Shown in pieces: positions 56,913-64,000 of a DNA stretch of 64,000 nucleotides. Origin of the DNA: an uncultured Elusimicrobia bacterium. Its GTDB lineage: Bacteria; Elusimicrobiota; Elusimicrobia; Elusimicrobiales; UBA9959. Every line of letters starts with the position of its first letter. The first letter of the stretch is position 1. The stretch spans positions 21,073 to 85,072 of the forward strand of contig CAIQNV010000049.1 of the NCBI GenBank assembly GCA_903873295.1. The letters run 5' to 3'. A program made the translations under genes and the position numbers. A model generated the notes under the pieces. It saw only the letters and a list, made by a program, of their open reading frames with translations, was not told the DNA's origin and did no database searches.

Positions 56913-58121
56913 CTACTGCCACTTGGAGATGCCGCGCGGGATCACGACTATGCCGTCGGGATCTATGTAGTAATGCTGGGCGTCCTGGTCCTGGTTGTAC
57001 CCTATCGTGGTTTTTGCCTCGATCGTGTTGTGCCGGTCCATGATGACCTTCTTCAGGCGGGAGCCGGCTTTTATCTCGCAGGCGTCCATTATTATGCAAT
57101 CCTCCAACTGGCACTTTTCGTGCACGATGACGTCGTTGGCGAGGATGCAGCGCTTCAGCGAGGACTGGGTTATCACGCAGCCGTCGCAGACCATGCAGTC
57201 CTGCAGGTTCGACTCTATGATCTTGGTGGGCGCGGCGGTATGGCGCGAGTCCTGTATGGGCCAGAGCTTATTGTTCAGGTCCATCTTGGGCTTCGCCCCC
57301 AGCAGGTCCATGTTGGCCTGCCAGAAGGCTTCCAGGGTTCCCACGTCGCGCCAGTAGTTCTTCTCCTCGTAGGGCTTGCTGCCCGGCAGCACCTGCTCGG
57401 CGTAATTGTAGCCGAACACGCGGTAGCGCTTGAGGATGTTGGGGAGGATGGTCTTGCCGAAGTCCAGCGCCGCGGTTTCACCGGATTCCTCGTGCAGTAT
57501 TTTTACCAGGGCGTCGTAGCTGAAGATATAGTTGCCCATCGAGGCCAGCACGGCGTTGGGGTTGCCGGGCATCGGTTTGGGGTTCTTCGGTTTTTCCTCG
57601 AAGGCGGTGATGCGGCCCTTCGCGTCCACCACCACGGTGCCGAAGCGCGAGGCCTGCTTCAGCGGCACGGTGAGCGCCGAAACCGTAACGTCGGCCTTGC
57701 TGGCCACGTGGAAGTCGATCATCTGGCGGATGTCCATGCGGTAGATATGGTCCGCGCCGAAGACGGCGACCAGGTCCGGCTTATAGTCGTTTATAAGGTT
57801 CAGGTTCTGCTTCACGGCGTCGGCGGTGCCGCGGTACCACATCTCGCCCAGGCGCATCTGCGGGGGCACCACGGTTATGAAATGTTCCTTGGTGATGCCG
57901 CCCAGGTTCCAGGTGGAGCGCAGATATTCTATGAGAGACTGCGACATGTACTGCACCAGCACATAATTGGAATAGATGCCGGAATTGACGAAGTTGGAAA
58001 GCACGAAATCTATAATGCGGTACTTGCCGCCGAAAGGCACGGCCGGCTTGGTGCGTTCCTTGGTTAGCGGGTAAAGTCGCTCGCCCTTGCCGCCCGCCAT
58101 GATGATGCCTATAGTTTTCAT
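56913..58121 (-). CDS. glgC: Glucose-1-phosphate adenylyltransferase
   Basis: Makes ADP-glucose for glycogen. 402 residues. N-terminal nucleotidyltransferase motif MAGGKGERLYPLTKERTKPAVPFGG, the FGADHIYRMD region, FEEKPKNPKPMPG, and a C-terminal left-handed beta-helix (IIESNLQDCMVCDGCVI...). GGAGA precedes the ATG. It lies in a run with functionally unrelated genes; no other glycogen genes are adjacent. Confidence 0.94.
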   Translation of the reverse strand: MKTIGIIMAGGKGERLYPLTKERTKPAVPFGGKYRIIDFVLSNFVNSGIYSNYVLVQYMSQSLIEYLRSTWNLGGITKEHFITVVPPQMRLGEMWYRGTADAVKQNLNLINDYKPDLVAVFGADHIYRMDIRQMIDFHVASKADVTVSALTVPLKQASRFGTVVVDAKGRITAFEEKPKNPKPMPGNPNAVLASMGNYIFSYDALVKILHEESGETAALDFGKTILPNILKRYRVFGYNYAEQVLPGSKPYEEKNYWRDVGTLEAFWQANMDLLGAKPKMDLNNKLWPIQDSRHTAAPTKIIESNLQDCMVCDGCVITQSSLKRCILANDVIVHEKCQLEDCIIMDACEIKAGSRLKKVIMDRHNTIEAKTTIGYNQDQDAQHYYIDPDGIVVIPRGISKWQ

Positions 58122-58158
58122 GAACTGTCTCCTTAGTCTGAATCCCCGCTCCCCGCCG

Positions 58159-58857
58159 TCAGCTTATCGCGTCCAGTATCTCTGTCAGGGGCTTGCCCAG
58201 GCACAGGAATACCGGCTTATCCACCGTAGTGTAATTTTTTATGCGCTGCTGCCTTAGTTCCTGGGTAGCGGAGATGAGGTCTTCCAGGGCTTTCGCCTCT
58301 CTGGCCACTATTATCTCCTGGTCATCCAGGCCGTAGGAGAGGAAAAAATTCTCCTGTATTTCTTTGTAGCGCGTTAATACCTGGCCCCGTTCAACCAGAA
58401 GTTTCTCTCTCTCTTCATCCGAAAGTTCGTACCAGGTATGGGCTTTCACTACCGGGTGGAGCAGCATATAGCGGTAGCACCCGAAAGTGTCCTTGGGCAG
58501 GAAGCCGAACTCAAGGTCTTTCTTGGGCAGGGCGGTTTCGGGGCCGTGATGCACGCCGAGGAAGGAATGCGCCGGGGTGAAATATTTTCCGGCGCCGGTC
58601 GAGAAGGTCCGCGCGCAGATCTCCTGCAGATAGGTCAGGTCGTCGGACATGCGCCAGAAAAGTATATCGGAGTCGGCGCGCAGGCCCGAGACCATGTAGG
58701 TGCGCAGAAAGACCTTCTCCTGGCAGGCGCCCACCATGTTCTCGAATTCCTGCTTGGCCGCTATCTTTTCGTTAGAAATAAGCCGCCGGAATTCCGGCTG
58801 CAGTTTCACGAACATGAAGCTTGAATAGATGTTAAGGGGTTTCTTTGTCTTTTCCAT
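58159..58857 (-). CDS. Chlorite dismutase (Cld/HemQ)-family protein lacking the heme-ligand His
   Basis: 232 residues with the ferredoxin-like Cld fold signature: TYMVSGLRADSDILFWRMSDD, a central FGCYRYMLLHPVVKAHTWYEL segment, and YGLDDQEIIVAREAKALEDL. In Cld and HemQ the proximal heme His sits 20 residues before the GLDD motif; here that position is R157 (LLVERGQVLTRY), and the distal Arg or Gln position aligns with Asn170. The protein therefore probably does not bind heme as chlorite dismutases or coproheme decarboxylases do. Real function unknown. The gene overlaps the end of the adaptor-like gene by 26 nt. Confidence 0.8.
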   Translation of the reverse strand: MEKTKKPLNIYSSFMFVKLQPEFRRLISNEKIAAKQEFENMVGACQEKVFLRTYMVSGLRADSDILFWRMSDDLTYLQEICARTFSTGAGKYFTPAHSFLGVHHGPETALPKKDLEFGFLPKDTFGCYRYMLLHPVVKAHTWYELSDEEREKLLVERGQVLTRYKEIQENFFLSYGLDDQEIIVAREAKALEDLISATQELRQQRIKNYTTVDKPVFLCLGKPLTEILDAIS

Positions 58858-59734
58858 TTTTTATCTCGGTCGCGGCCCGGATCGGTCCCAGATACAGCGA
58901 GCTGTGGCCGATTATTTCAAGTTCGTCCGCTGTTTCCAGCCCGGTCCGTATCTCGGTTATGAGGAAGCGCCTGCCGCCGGCTTCTATTATGTCCCGGCGG
59001 GGCGCCAGCATGGCGTTCGAGCTTTTTCCCACTAAAAGCACGCCGTTAAATTGTTCGCCTATTTTTATGCCGTCCTTGAGGTCCAGCACTTCCAGCCAGA
59101 GGCGGTTGATGCGGTCGGAGCCTTTTACGCGCAGGAAATTTACAAGCCTGGTCTCGAACTTGGCGTCGGGATCCCGCGCGTGCGCCACATTTGCCGTCAT
59201 GCCCGCGGCCAGCGCGGAATACAGAGGCTCCGTGTTCTTCCCGATTATCACGACCTTTTTCGCCACCGTGAAAAGGCGGTCGCCCCTGTTGACCCGGGTT
59301 CGGGGTTCTATGTAGATATTCGTCACTATGCCCTGCGTTTCCGGCTTGATCTCCGTGTAGCTGTAGACGTCCTGCCAGCGGCGCTCCGTCTGCTTGCGCG
59401 AGTCTTCCGAAGTGGAGTCCAGCAGCGCCGCCATCTCCGTGGAAACCATGCGCGTCAGCACCGTCTCCGGGGTGACGAAATTAAAAACTTCCGTCTGCAG
59501 CTCCTCTATGCGGCCGTCGAAAGGCGCGAAAATATCATAGGTCTCCTGGGCGGTGGTGATGCCCGTCACGGGAGTGTAGACGGCTATGTCGCCGGTCTTT
59601 ATGCTGCGCTGCGGAAATCCGTCCCAGAAGGTGGTTTTTACATCCCCCGGTTTTGGCGCGGAGACCGGTCCAGCCGCGCGGCAGGGGCAGGCCAGCAGCA
59701 GCAGCGCAGCGGCGTTAAGCAGGCTTCTTTTCAT
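58832..59734 (-). CDS. Periplasmic adaptor-like (HlyD/biotinyl-lipoyl) protein
   Basis: 300 residues with a signal peptide (LLNAAALLLLACPCRAAG). A lipoyl-like half (DIFAPFDGRIEELQTEVFNFVTPETVLTRMV) and a second half (KPETQGIVTNIYIEPRTRVNRGDRLFTVA) are separated by a short helical stretch of about 35 residues, followed by beta-barrel and membrane-proximal-like regions. This is the membrane-fusion protein layout with a very short hairpin. No RND, ABC or TolC partner is next to it. It overlaps both thyX (20 nt) and the Cld-like gene, so these are probably co-translated. Confidence 0.7.
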   Translation of the reverse strand: MKRSLLNAAALLLLACPCRAAGPVSAPKPGDVKTTFWDGFPQRSIKTGDIAVYTPVTGITTAQETYDIFAPFDGRIEELQTEVFNFVTPETVLTRMVSTEMAALLDSTSEDSRKQTERRWQDVYSYTEIKPETQGIVTNIYIEPRTRVNRGDRLFTVAKKVVIIGKNTEPLYSALAAGMTANVAHARDPDAKFETRLVNFLRVKGSDRINRLWLEVLDLKDGIKIGEQFNGVLLVGKSSNAMLAPRRDIIEAGGRRFLITEIRTGLETADELEIIGHSSLYLGPIRAATEIKNGKDKETP

Positions 59735-60413
59735 TGTTTTTTGTCCAGGCTTCCCAGGTCCAGGGCATTTTCGCGCGGAAGATCTCCGTTATCGCGGCCG
59801 CGTACTGCCTTATCTCATGCTGCGCGTGGGAGTCCGCGCGCAGGCTGATAAAGTTCAGCAGGCTGCGGGCGTTTATGGTCCAGTGGAACTGGGTGTACTG
59901 CGCCACGGGGAGCACCATGCGCGCCATCTCCCTGGCGGCGCCGGCCTCAAGCAGCTCGCGATAGGCGGCGTAGGAAGCCTTTATGGCCTTGTCGTAAACG
60001 GCCAGCATTTTTTCCTGCTCAAGCGCGCCGGAGCGAAGAGAGCCCTGGCGGTTTATCTTGTCCTGCACCCTGAAGGCTTCGGGGTAGTAGAACTCGTCCT
60101 GCACCTCGGTGTACCTGGCCGAAATTTCATTGTAGGAGGCTATGCGGTGGCGCATCCACTGCCTGGCCACAAAAATAGGGCACTTGATGTGGAACTGGAA
60201 AACGGAGTGCTCGAAGGGGCTGAGGTGGCCGTTGGCCAGCAGGTATTCTATCAGCTTCTTATCCTGCTCCGTGCCCTTCGAGACCGAGCCGAAAGAGACC
60301 CTCGCGGAATCGACGGCGCGCTGGTCGCCCCCCATGAATTCCACAAGCTTCACGAAGCCCTTGTCCAGCGCCTTATACAAGTCCTGTCCTGTTTGAAATA
60401 CTGTTTCCGCCAT
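59715..60413 (-). CDS. thyX: Flavin-dependent thymidylate synthase
   Basis: Converts dUMP to dTMP using FAD and methylene-tetrahydrofolate. 232 residues. The ThyX motif RHRxxSxNExSxR is intact at residues 88-100 (RHRIASYNEISAR), with the H-rich SPFEHSVFQFHIKCPIFVARQW lead and a C-terminal FISLRADSHAQHEIRQYA block carrying catalytic residues. GGAGG precedes the ATG. First gene of the run ending in ybeY. Together with tdk it covers de novo and salvage thymidylate supply. Confidence 0.96.
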   Translation of the reverse strand: MAETVFQTGQDLYKALDKGFVKLVEFMGGDQRAVDSARVSFGSVSKGTEQDKKLIEYLLANGHLSPFEHSVFQFHIKCPIFVARQWMRHRIASYNEISARYTEVQDEFYYPEAFRVQDKINRQGSLRSGALEQEKMLAVYDKAIKASYAAYRELLEAGAAREMARMVLPVAQYTQFHWTINARSLLNFISLRADSHAQHEIRQYAAAITEIFRAKMPWTWEAWTKNNEKKPA

Positions 60414-60443
60414 GCGCCCTCCGCGGCTCGCCCGCCGCCCGCT

Positions 60444-60472
60444 TTGTTAATATCGAGATAAAATTATATACT
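60444..60472 (+). promoter_or_regulatory. Promoter for mazG-nagZ-symporter
   Basis: TTGTTA, 17-bp spacer, TATACT, about 25 nt upstream of the mazG ATG, which itself has AAGGA. Divergent from thyX. Confidence 0.7.
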
Positions 60473-60497
60473 TTTAAAACCGTTAAGGAAAGCCGCT

Positions 60498-60935
60498 ATG
60501 AAACCTGAATTACCCCTTGAAGCCGTAAAGCTCGCGCGCAGCTCCGCCCTGCGCTCCCTTGAAAAAATAATGAAAATGCTGCTGGCCCCGGGCGGCTGTC
60601 CGTGGGACCGCAGGCAGACCCACTCTACCCTGCTTAAATACCTTCATGAGGAGGCCGGCGAGGTGAGCCGCGCCGTGCGAAAAAAAGACTGGGCGAACCT
60701 TAAAGAGGAGCTCGGCGACGTGCTGCTGCAGGTCGTGTTCCACAGCGCGCTGGCCCGGAGGGCCGGGCGCTTCGATCTGGGCGACGTGATACGAACCGTG
60801 AACGCCAAGATGGTCCGCCGCCACCCCCACGTTTTCGGCGGGGGGAAAAAACTTTCCACCCCGGCCCAGGTGCTGCGGCAATGGAAGATAATTAAAAAGG
60901 CGGAAAAAGCGCCCGCGCGCGCGAAGAGATCTTGA
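60498..60935 (+). CDS. Single-domain MazG-family nucleotide pyrophosphohydrolase
   Basis: Hydrolyses nucleoside triphosphates to monophosphates (house-cleaning). 145 residues, about half of E. coli MazG, so it has one MazG domain. GGCPWDRRQTHSTLLKYLHEEAGE carries the substrate and EExxE metal motif and EELGDVLLQVVFH the second acidic motif; RRHPHVFGG is typical of this subgroup. The basic tail ends at a stop overlapping the nagZ TTG start. Confidence 0.9.
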   Translation: MKPELPLEAVKLARSSALRSLEKIMKMLLAPGGCPWDRRQTHSTLLKYLHEEAGEVSRAVRKKDWANLKEELGDVLLQVVFHSALARRAGRFDLGDVIRTVNAKMVRRHPHVFGGGKKLSTPAQVLRQWKIIKKAEKAPARAKRS

Positions 60936-62401
60936 ACCCTAAAAAACTTGCGCGCCTTATTTACCCCGGCTTCAGGTTCGGGGCCACGGACCCGGCCCAG
61001 GCTCTTAAGCTGGCGGAGCTGGGGGTAGGCGGTTTTTGTTTCTACGGCGGAAAAGCCGCCGAGGTTTATGAAACGGCGCGCCTGCTGCGTTCCGCCTCTG
61101 AAACGCCGCTCCTGATAGCTTCAGACTACGAGAACGGCGCGGGCCAGCGGGTTTCCGGCGCCACTGAATTGCCTGCCAACATGGCCATCGGGGCCTCGGG
61201 CTCCGAGGCGCTGGCCAGGCGCAAGGCCGAGATAACCGCGCTCGAGGCCAGGGCTCTCGGCGTCGACTGGATTTTCGCCCCTGTTGTGGACCTTGCTTCA
61301 AAGCCTTTAAATCCTATAGTGAACGTGCGCGCTTTCGGCGCTGACCCCGGTCTTGTCTCCGCCCTGGCCGGGGCTTACCTTTCCGGTATAAGTTCGCAGG
61401 GCGCGCTCTCTTGTCTTAAGCATTTCCCGGGCCACGGCGGCACCGAAACTGATTCCCACCTGGAGCTGCCCTCCGTGGGGAAAGACCTGCAGGCCCTGGA
61501 GGACGCCGACCTGCGGCCCTTCAGGACCCTTGCGCACAAGGCGGATTCTATAATGGCCGGCCACCTGGGGCTGCCGGCGCTGGATCCCGCCGATCCCGCT
61601 TCGCTTTCAAAGGAGATCTTAACCGGGCTCCTGCGCGGAAAAATGAGATATAACGGAGTGATCCTTACCGACGCGCTTGAGATGAAAGCGGTTTCCTCCG
61701 ACGGACAGGCCGGAGTTAAAGCATTTCTGGCGGGGGCCGACATCCTGCTGGTCCCCGACGATCCCTTCGCCCTGCGCGAGGCGCTGATACGCGCCTCTAA
61801 CGACGGGCGTATAACCAGCGCGGCCGTGGACACGGCGCTGGCCAGGCAGGACCTGCTGGCGCGCAGGCTTTCGCCCTTTCGTCTGTCTCCGCCGGCTTTT
61901 GAGACGGTGCGCTGTCCGGAGCACCTGGCTTTCAACTCCGAGGCGGCGCCCGCCTGCCTGGCCTGGGCTTTCGGCGGGGATAAATTCAGGCTGAGACCCG
62001 GGGAGATAGTGGGCTATTTTGAGCCGCTCACCGCCTCCGGAAATTGGAAGGGCGGCGCCTTCGCCGCCGAGCTTGCCCGCCTCGGCGCGCGCGTGGAGCC
62101 TTATCAGCCGCGCTGCGGCATGAAGCTGGCGGCAGGCTGTTTCTCGAAGCCGCGCGCCGGCAGCGGCAGCATAAACCTCGCCCCTGAGGAGAAGGCGGCG
62201 CTCGAAACCGCGATCGCCGGGGCGGCCGATTCCGTAGTGCTGGCTTTCGGCAGTCCTTTTGTCCTAAGCGGGCTCAGGCCGTCGGCCGGGCTTTGCGCTT
62301 TCTGTTCGCTTGCGGAGTTCCAGGAAACCGCGGCGCGCGCGCTTTTCGGCAAGATTAAAGCCGGCGGCTCGATGCCGGTCTCCATCGAGGCCGGACCATG
62401 A
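60932..62401 (+). CDS. nagZ: Beta-N-acetylhexosaminidase NagZ-like (GH3)
   Basis: 489 residues from a TTG that overlaps the mazG stop (TTGA). The GH3 NagZ motif KHFPGHGGTETDSH is at about 163-176; its His-Asp pair is the acid/base site of NagZ enzymes. DALEMKAVS near 250 holds the nucleophile Asp. The 340-residue catalytic barrel is followed by a 140-residue C-terminal domain not found in the short Gram-negative NagZ, resembling the two-domain Gram-positive form. No signal peptide, so cytoplasmic. Followed directly by a symporter, which suggests import and hydrolysis of amino-sugar material such as cell-wall fragments. Confidence 0.88.
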   Translation: MNPKKLARLIYPGFRFGATDPAQALKLAELGVGGFCFYGGKAAEVYETARLLRSASETPLLIASDYENGAGQRVSGATELPANMAIGASGSEALARRKAEITALEARALGVDWIFAPVVDLASKPLNPIVNVRAFGADPGLVSALAGAYLSGISSQGALSCLKHFPGHGGTETDSHLELPSVGKDLQALEDADLRPFRTLAHKADSIMAGHLGLPALDPADPASLSKEILTGLLRGKMRYNGVILTDALEMKAVSSDGQAGVKAFLAGADILLVPDDPFALREALIRASNDGRITSAAVDTALARQDLLARRLSPFRLSPPAFETVRCPEHLAFNSEAAPACLAWAFGGDKFRLRPGEIVGYFEPLTASGNWKGGAFAAELARLGARVEPYQPRCGMKLAAGCFSKPRAGSGSINLAPEEKAALETAIAGAADSVVLAFGSPFVLSGLRPSAGLCAFCSLAEFQETAARALFGKIKAGGSMPVSIEAGP

Positions 62402-63876
62402 ACGAGACGGCAGCTTTTCAGCAGCTCACCGGGCTGGCTCCGCTGGACTACGGTCTGCTCGGGGCCGCTATTATCGCGCTCTTTGTTATCTCCTATTTTA
62501 AGGGCCGGGGTGAAACAGATACGCAGGACTATTTCCTCGGCCGCCGAAAAACCCCGGTCTGGGTGGGGACGCTCTCTTTTGTGGCCACGGAAATAAGCGC
62601 TATGACCATCGTAGGCGTGCCGCCCATAGGCTTTTCCGAAAACTGGCAGTATCTGCAATTTTTCATCGGTTCGGCTTCGGCCCGCATACTGGTGGCTTTC
62701 TTTTTTATCCCGGCTTTCTACAAGTACAACTGCACCACCATCTATGAATTCCTGAAGCACCGCTTCGGCGCCGAAACGCAATACGCCGGCTCGGCTTTCT
62801 TTTTTGTGACGCGTCTTTTCGCCTCGGGCGTGCGGCTTTACGCGGCCTCGCTGGCCGTGGCGGTCATTATGGGCTGGCAGCTGGGCTATACGCTGGCTTT
62901 CTTTACGGTTATAAGCATAATTTTCATAGGCTTCGGCGGAATAAAAGCGGTGCTGTGGACGGGCGCTTTTGAAACTGTAGTTTTTTATGTGGCGGGCGCG
63001 GCGGTGGCGGGCTATCTGCTGCTGCATATCGACGGCGGATTTTCCGGGGCCTGGCAGCTCGCCTCCGGGGCGGGCAAGCTTTCAGTTTTTAATGTCGGCT
63101 GGGGCGTTAAAGACCCCAATCTGCTGTGGGCCGCCGTGCTCAACGGCGTGTTCGGCTCCATGGCGGCCTTCGGTACGGACCAGGAGCTGATGCAGCGCCT
63201 GCTGACGCTTGAAACCCGCCGGGAGAGCCAGAAGACTATTATCGCCACCATCTTCGCCAGCTTTCCCGTAACGGCGCTTTATCTGGGCATAGGCACGCTG
63301 CTCTTTGTCTTCTACAAGCAGCACCCGGGACTGCCGCTGCCCGCAAACCCCGATAAGATACTGTCGCATTTTACCGTGTACGTGCTGCCTGCCGGGCTTA
63401 AGGGGCTGGTGCTTACCGCCGTGGTGCTGGCCAGCATAGACTCGCCGCTGAGTTCGCTTTCCTCTTCCTTTGTGACTGATATTTACAGGCCGCTGCTGAG
63501 GAAGAACGCCGGAGAAAAACATTATCTTTTTGTCTCGCGGCTGAGCGTGGCGTGCTTCGGCCTGCTGCTGGCGGGGATAGCCTGGCTCTGCGCGGCGGGC
63601 TCCGGGCGCATGCTTTGGCTGGCTTTCAAGATTAACGGGGTCACCGCCGGCAGCCTGTTGGGGATCTTTCTTCTTGGCCTGCTTACCAAGCGGACGGCCA
63701 ACCGGGGGAACGTGCTGGCCATGTTCATCAGCGCGGCCTTGGCCGGCCTTACGCTTTATCTCTCGGAGCAGGGCCTGGCGCCGATAGGCTGGAGCTGGAT
63801 AATAGTTATAGGCACCGTCTCGACCTTCACCCTGGGCTGGTTCCTCGCCCCGTTCGAGTCACAATTAAAAAAATAG
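62398..63876 (+). CDS. Sodium:solute symporter (SSS family)
   Basis: 492-residue membrane protein with about 13 predicted segments. Family signs are DYFLGRRKTPVWVGTLSFVATEISAMT in the first third, QELMQRLLTLETRRESQKT, and ASIDSPLSSLSSSFVTDIY, which corresponds to the sodium-site helix of SGLT-type carriers. The start overlaps the nagZ stop (ATGA), so it is co-translated with nagZ; a sugar or amino-sugar derivative is the likely substrate, inferred from context only. Confidence 0.88.
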   Translation: MNETAAFQQLTGLAPLDYGLLGAAIIALFVISYFKGRGETDTQDYFLGRRKTPVWVGTLSFVATEISAMTIVGVPPIGFSENWQYLQFFIGSASARILVAFFFIPAFYKYNCTTIYEFLKHRFGAETQYAGSAFFFVTRLFASGVRLYAASLAVAVIMGWQLGYTLAFFTVISIIFIGFGGIKAVLWTGAFETVVFYVAGAAVAGYLLLHIDGGFSGAWQLASGAGKLSVFNVGWGVKDPNLLWAAVLNGVFGSMAAFGTDQELMQRLLTLETRRESQKTIIATIFASFPVTALYLGIGTLLFVFYKQHPGLPLPANPDKILSHFTVYVLPAGLKGLVLTAVVLASIDSPLSSLSSSFVTDIYRPLLRKNAGEKHYLFVSRLSVACFGLLLAGIAWLCAAGSGRMLWLAFKINGVTAGSLLGIFLLGLLTKRTANRGNVLAMFISAALAGLTLYLSEQGLAPIGWSWIIVIGTVSTFTLGWFLAPFESQLKK

Positions 63877-63893
63877 GGGATTACCTTCGGATA

Positions 63894-64000
63894 GCCCATA
63901 CGGTCTCCGCCCGGCTTTCCCGGAGGGGTGGCGAGGGTATGGGTTCGGCGGGCCCTCTCGGAGGGCGAGGCTTGCGTAAGCGACGAGCCCGAAAGAGGAG
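63894..64000 (+). repeat. Structured intergenic repeat element, copy 3 (cut by window end)
   Basis: GAGGGCGAGGCTTGCGTAAG and the following CGACGAGCCCGAAAGAGG match the hairpin-1 core of copy 1, with stem GGGC/GCCC where copy 1 has GGGT/ACCC. Upstream, GCCCATAC (63894-63901) and GTATGGG (63937-63943) flank a segment containing GGAGGGGTGGCGAGGG, which is the reverse complement of sequence next to copy 1. The 3' half lies beyond the window. Confidence 0.6.

Noticed and set aside
56520..58067. A 515-codon plus-strand frame opposite glgC and ybeY
   Set aside because: Both minus-strand genes are clear family members; the frame crosses them.

Overview
The window looks like a chromosomal segment of a GC-rich Gram-negative bacterium. 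It encodes outer-membrane machinery (Pal, CpoB and TolB, LptE, a C-terminal-Phe beta-barrel protein, a PorV-like protein), ordinary bacterial housekeeping genes, and type IV pilus motor genes. The mix of ThyX plus thymidine kinase, GlnRS plus GluRS, MenA with a polyprenyl synthase, and a giant SBBP-type surface protein beside a PorV-like protein fits an uncultured lineage such as Elusimicrobiota. That assignment is inference from gene content; no rRNA or other marker is present to prove it.

Layout. 1-1.6 kb (+): end of a sugar-nucleotide epimerase, thymidine kinase, and an isolated transposase N-terminal domain. 1.7-6.3 kb (-): pal-cpoB-tolB, then menA and a polyprenyl diphosphate synthase (menaquinone side chain). 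6.4-7.3 kb (+): a His-rich CDF metal exporter. 7.35-27.7 kb (+): a surface cluster, starting from a near-consensus promoter, with a FecR-domain protein, a beta-barrel protein, a 5,444-residue beta-propeller giant ending in a FlgD-like/type IX-type sorting domain, and a PorV-like protein. 27.7-30.7 kb (-): two small membrane proteins, hemW, and a slipin. 30.8-40.9 kb (+): nusB-ligA, a divergent purH homologue, a 408-bp non-coding block rich in long hairpins, then glnS-nadK-recN-gltX. 41-46.1 kb (+): a GYF-like/coiled-coil/TM protein and pilT-pilC. 46.2-47.6 kb (+): a GH1 6-phospho-beta-glucosidase. 47.7-51 kb (-): a small alkyltransferase domain protein, a short uvrC, and murJ. 51.1 kb (+): rpsT. 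51.4-60.4 kb (-): two compact runs, thyX-adaptor-Cld-like-glgC-ybeY and hsp20-like-leuS-lptE-holA, in which lptE carries an in-frame TAG. 60.5-63.9 kb (+): mazG-nagZ-Na+/solute symporter, with overlapping genes.

Most notable points. (1) A repeated intergenic element of about 115-140 bp (35.0 kb, 49.4 kb, and truncated at the window end) has long outer stems that differ between copies but remain self-complementary, as expected for a structured RNA or a hairpin-forming mobile element. (2) A second branched inverted-repeat structure lies at 34.85-34.97 kb. (3) The giant protein contains duplicated modules of about 740 residues. (4) Several enzymes have lost family-defining residues: a Cld-family protein with Arg in place of the proximal heme His, a PurH homologue with altered active-site motifs, and a YbeY with Asp in place of the third metal His. 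(5) lptE has an in-frame amber codon. (6) Four genes have a TATAAT/TAAAAT hexamer exactly 6 nt before the ATG, pointing to leaderless mRNAs. I saw no tRNA, rRNA, CRISPR array or complete insertion sequence.
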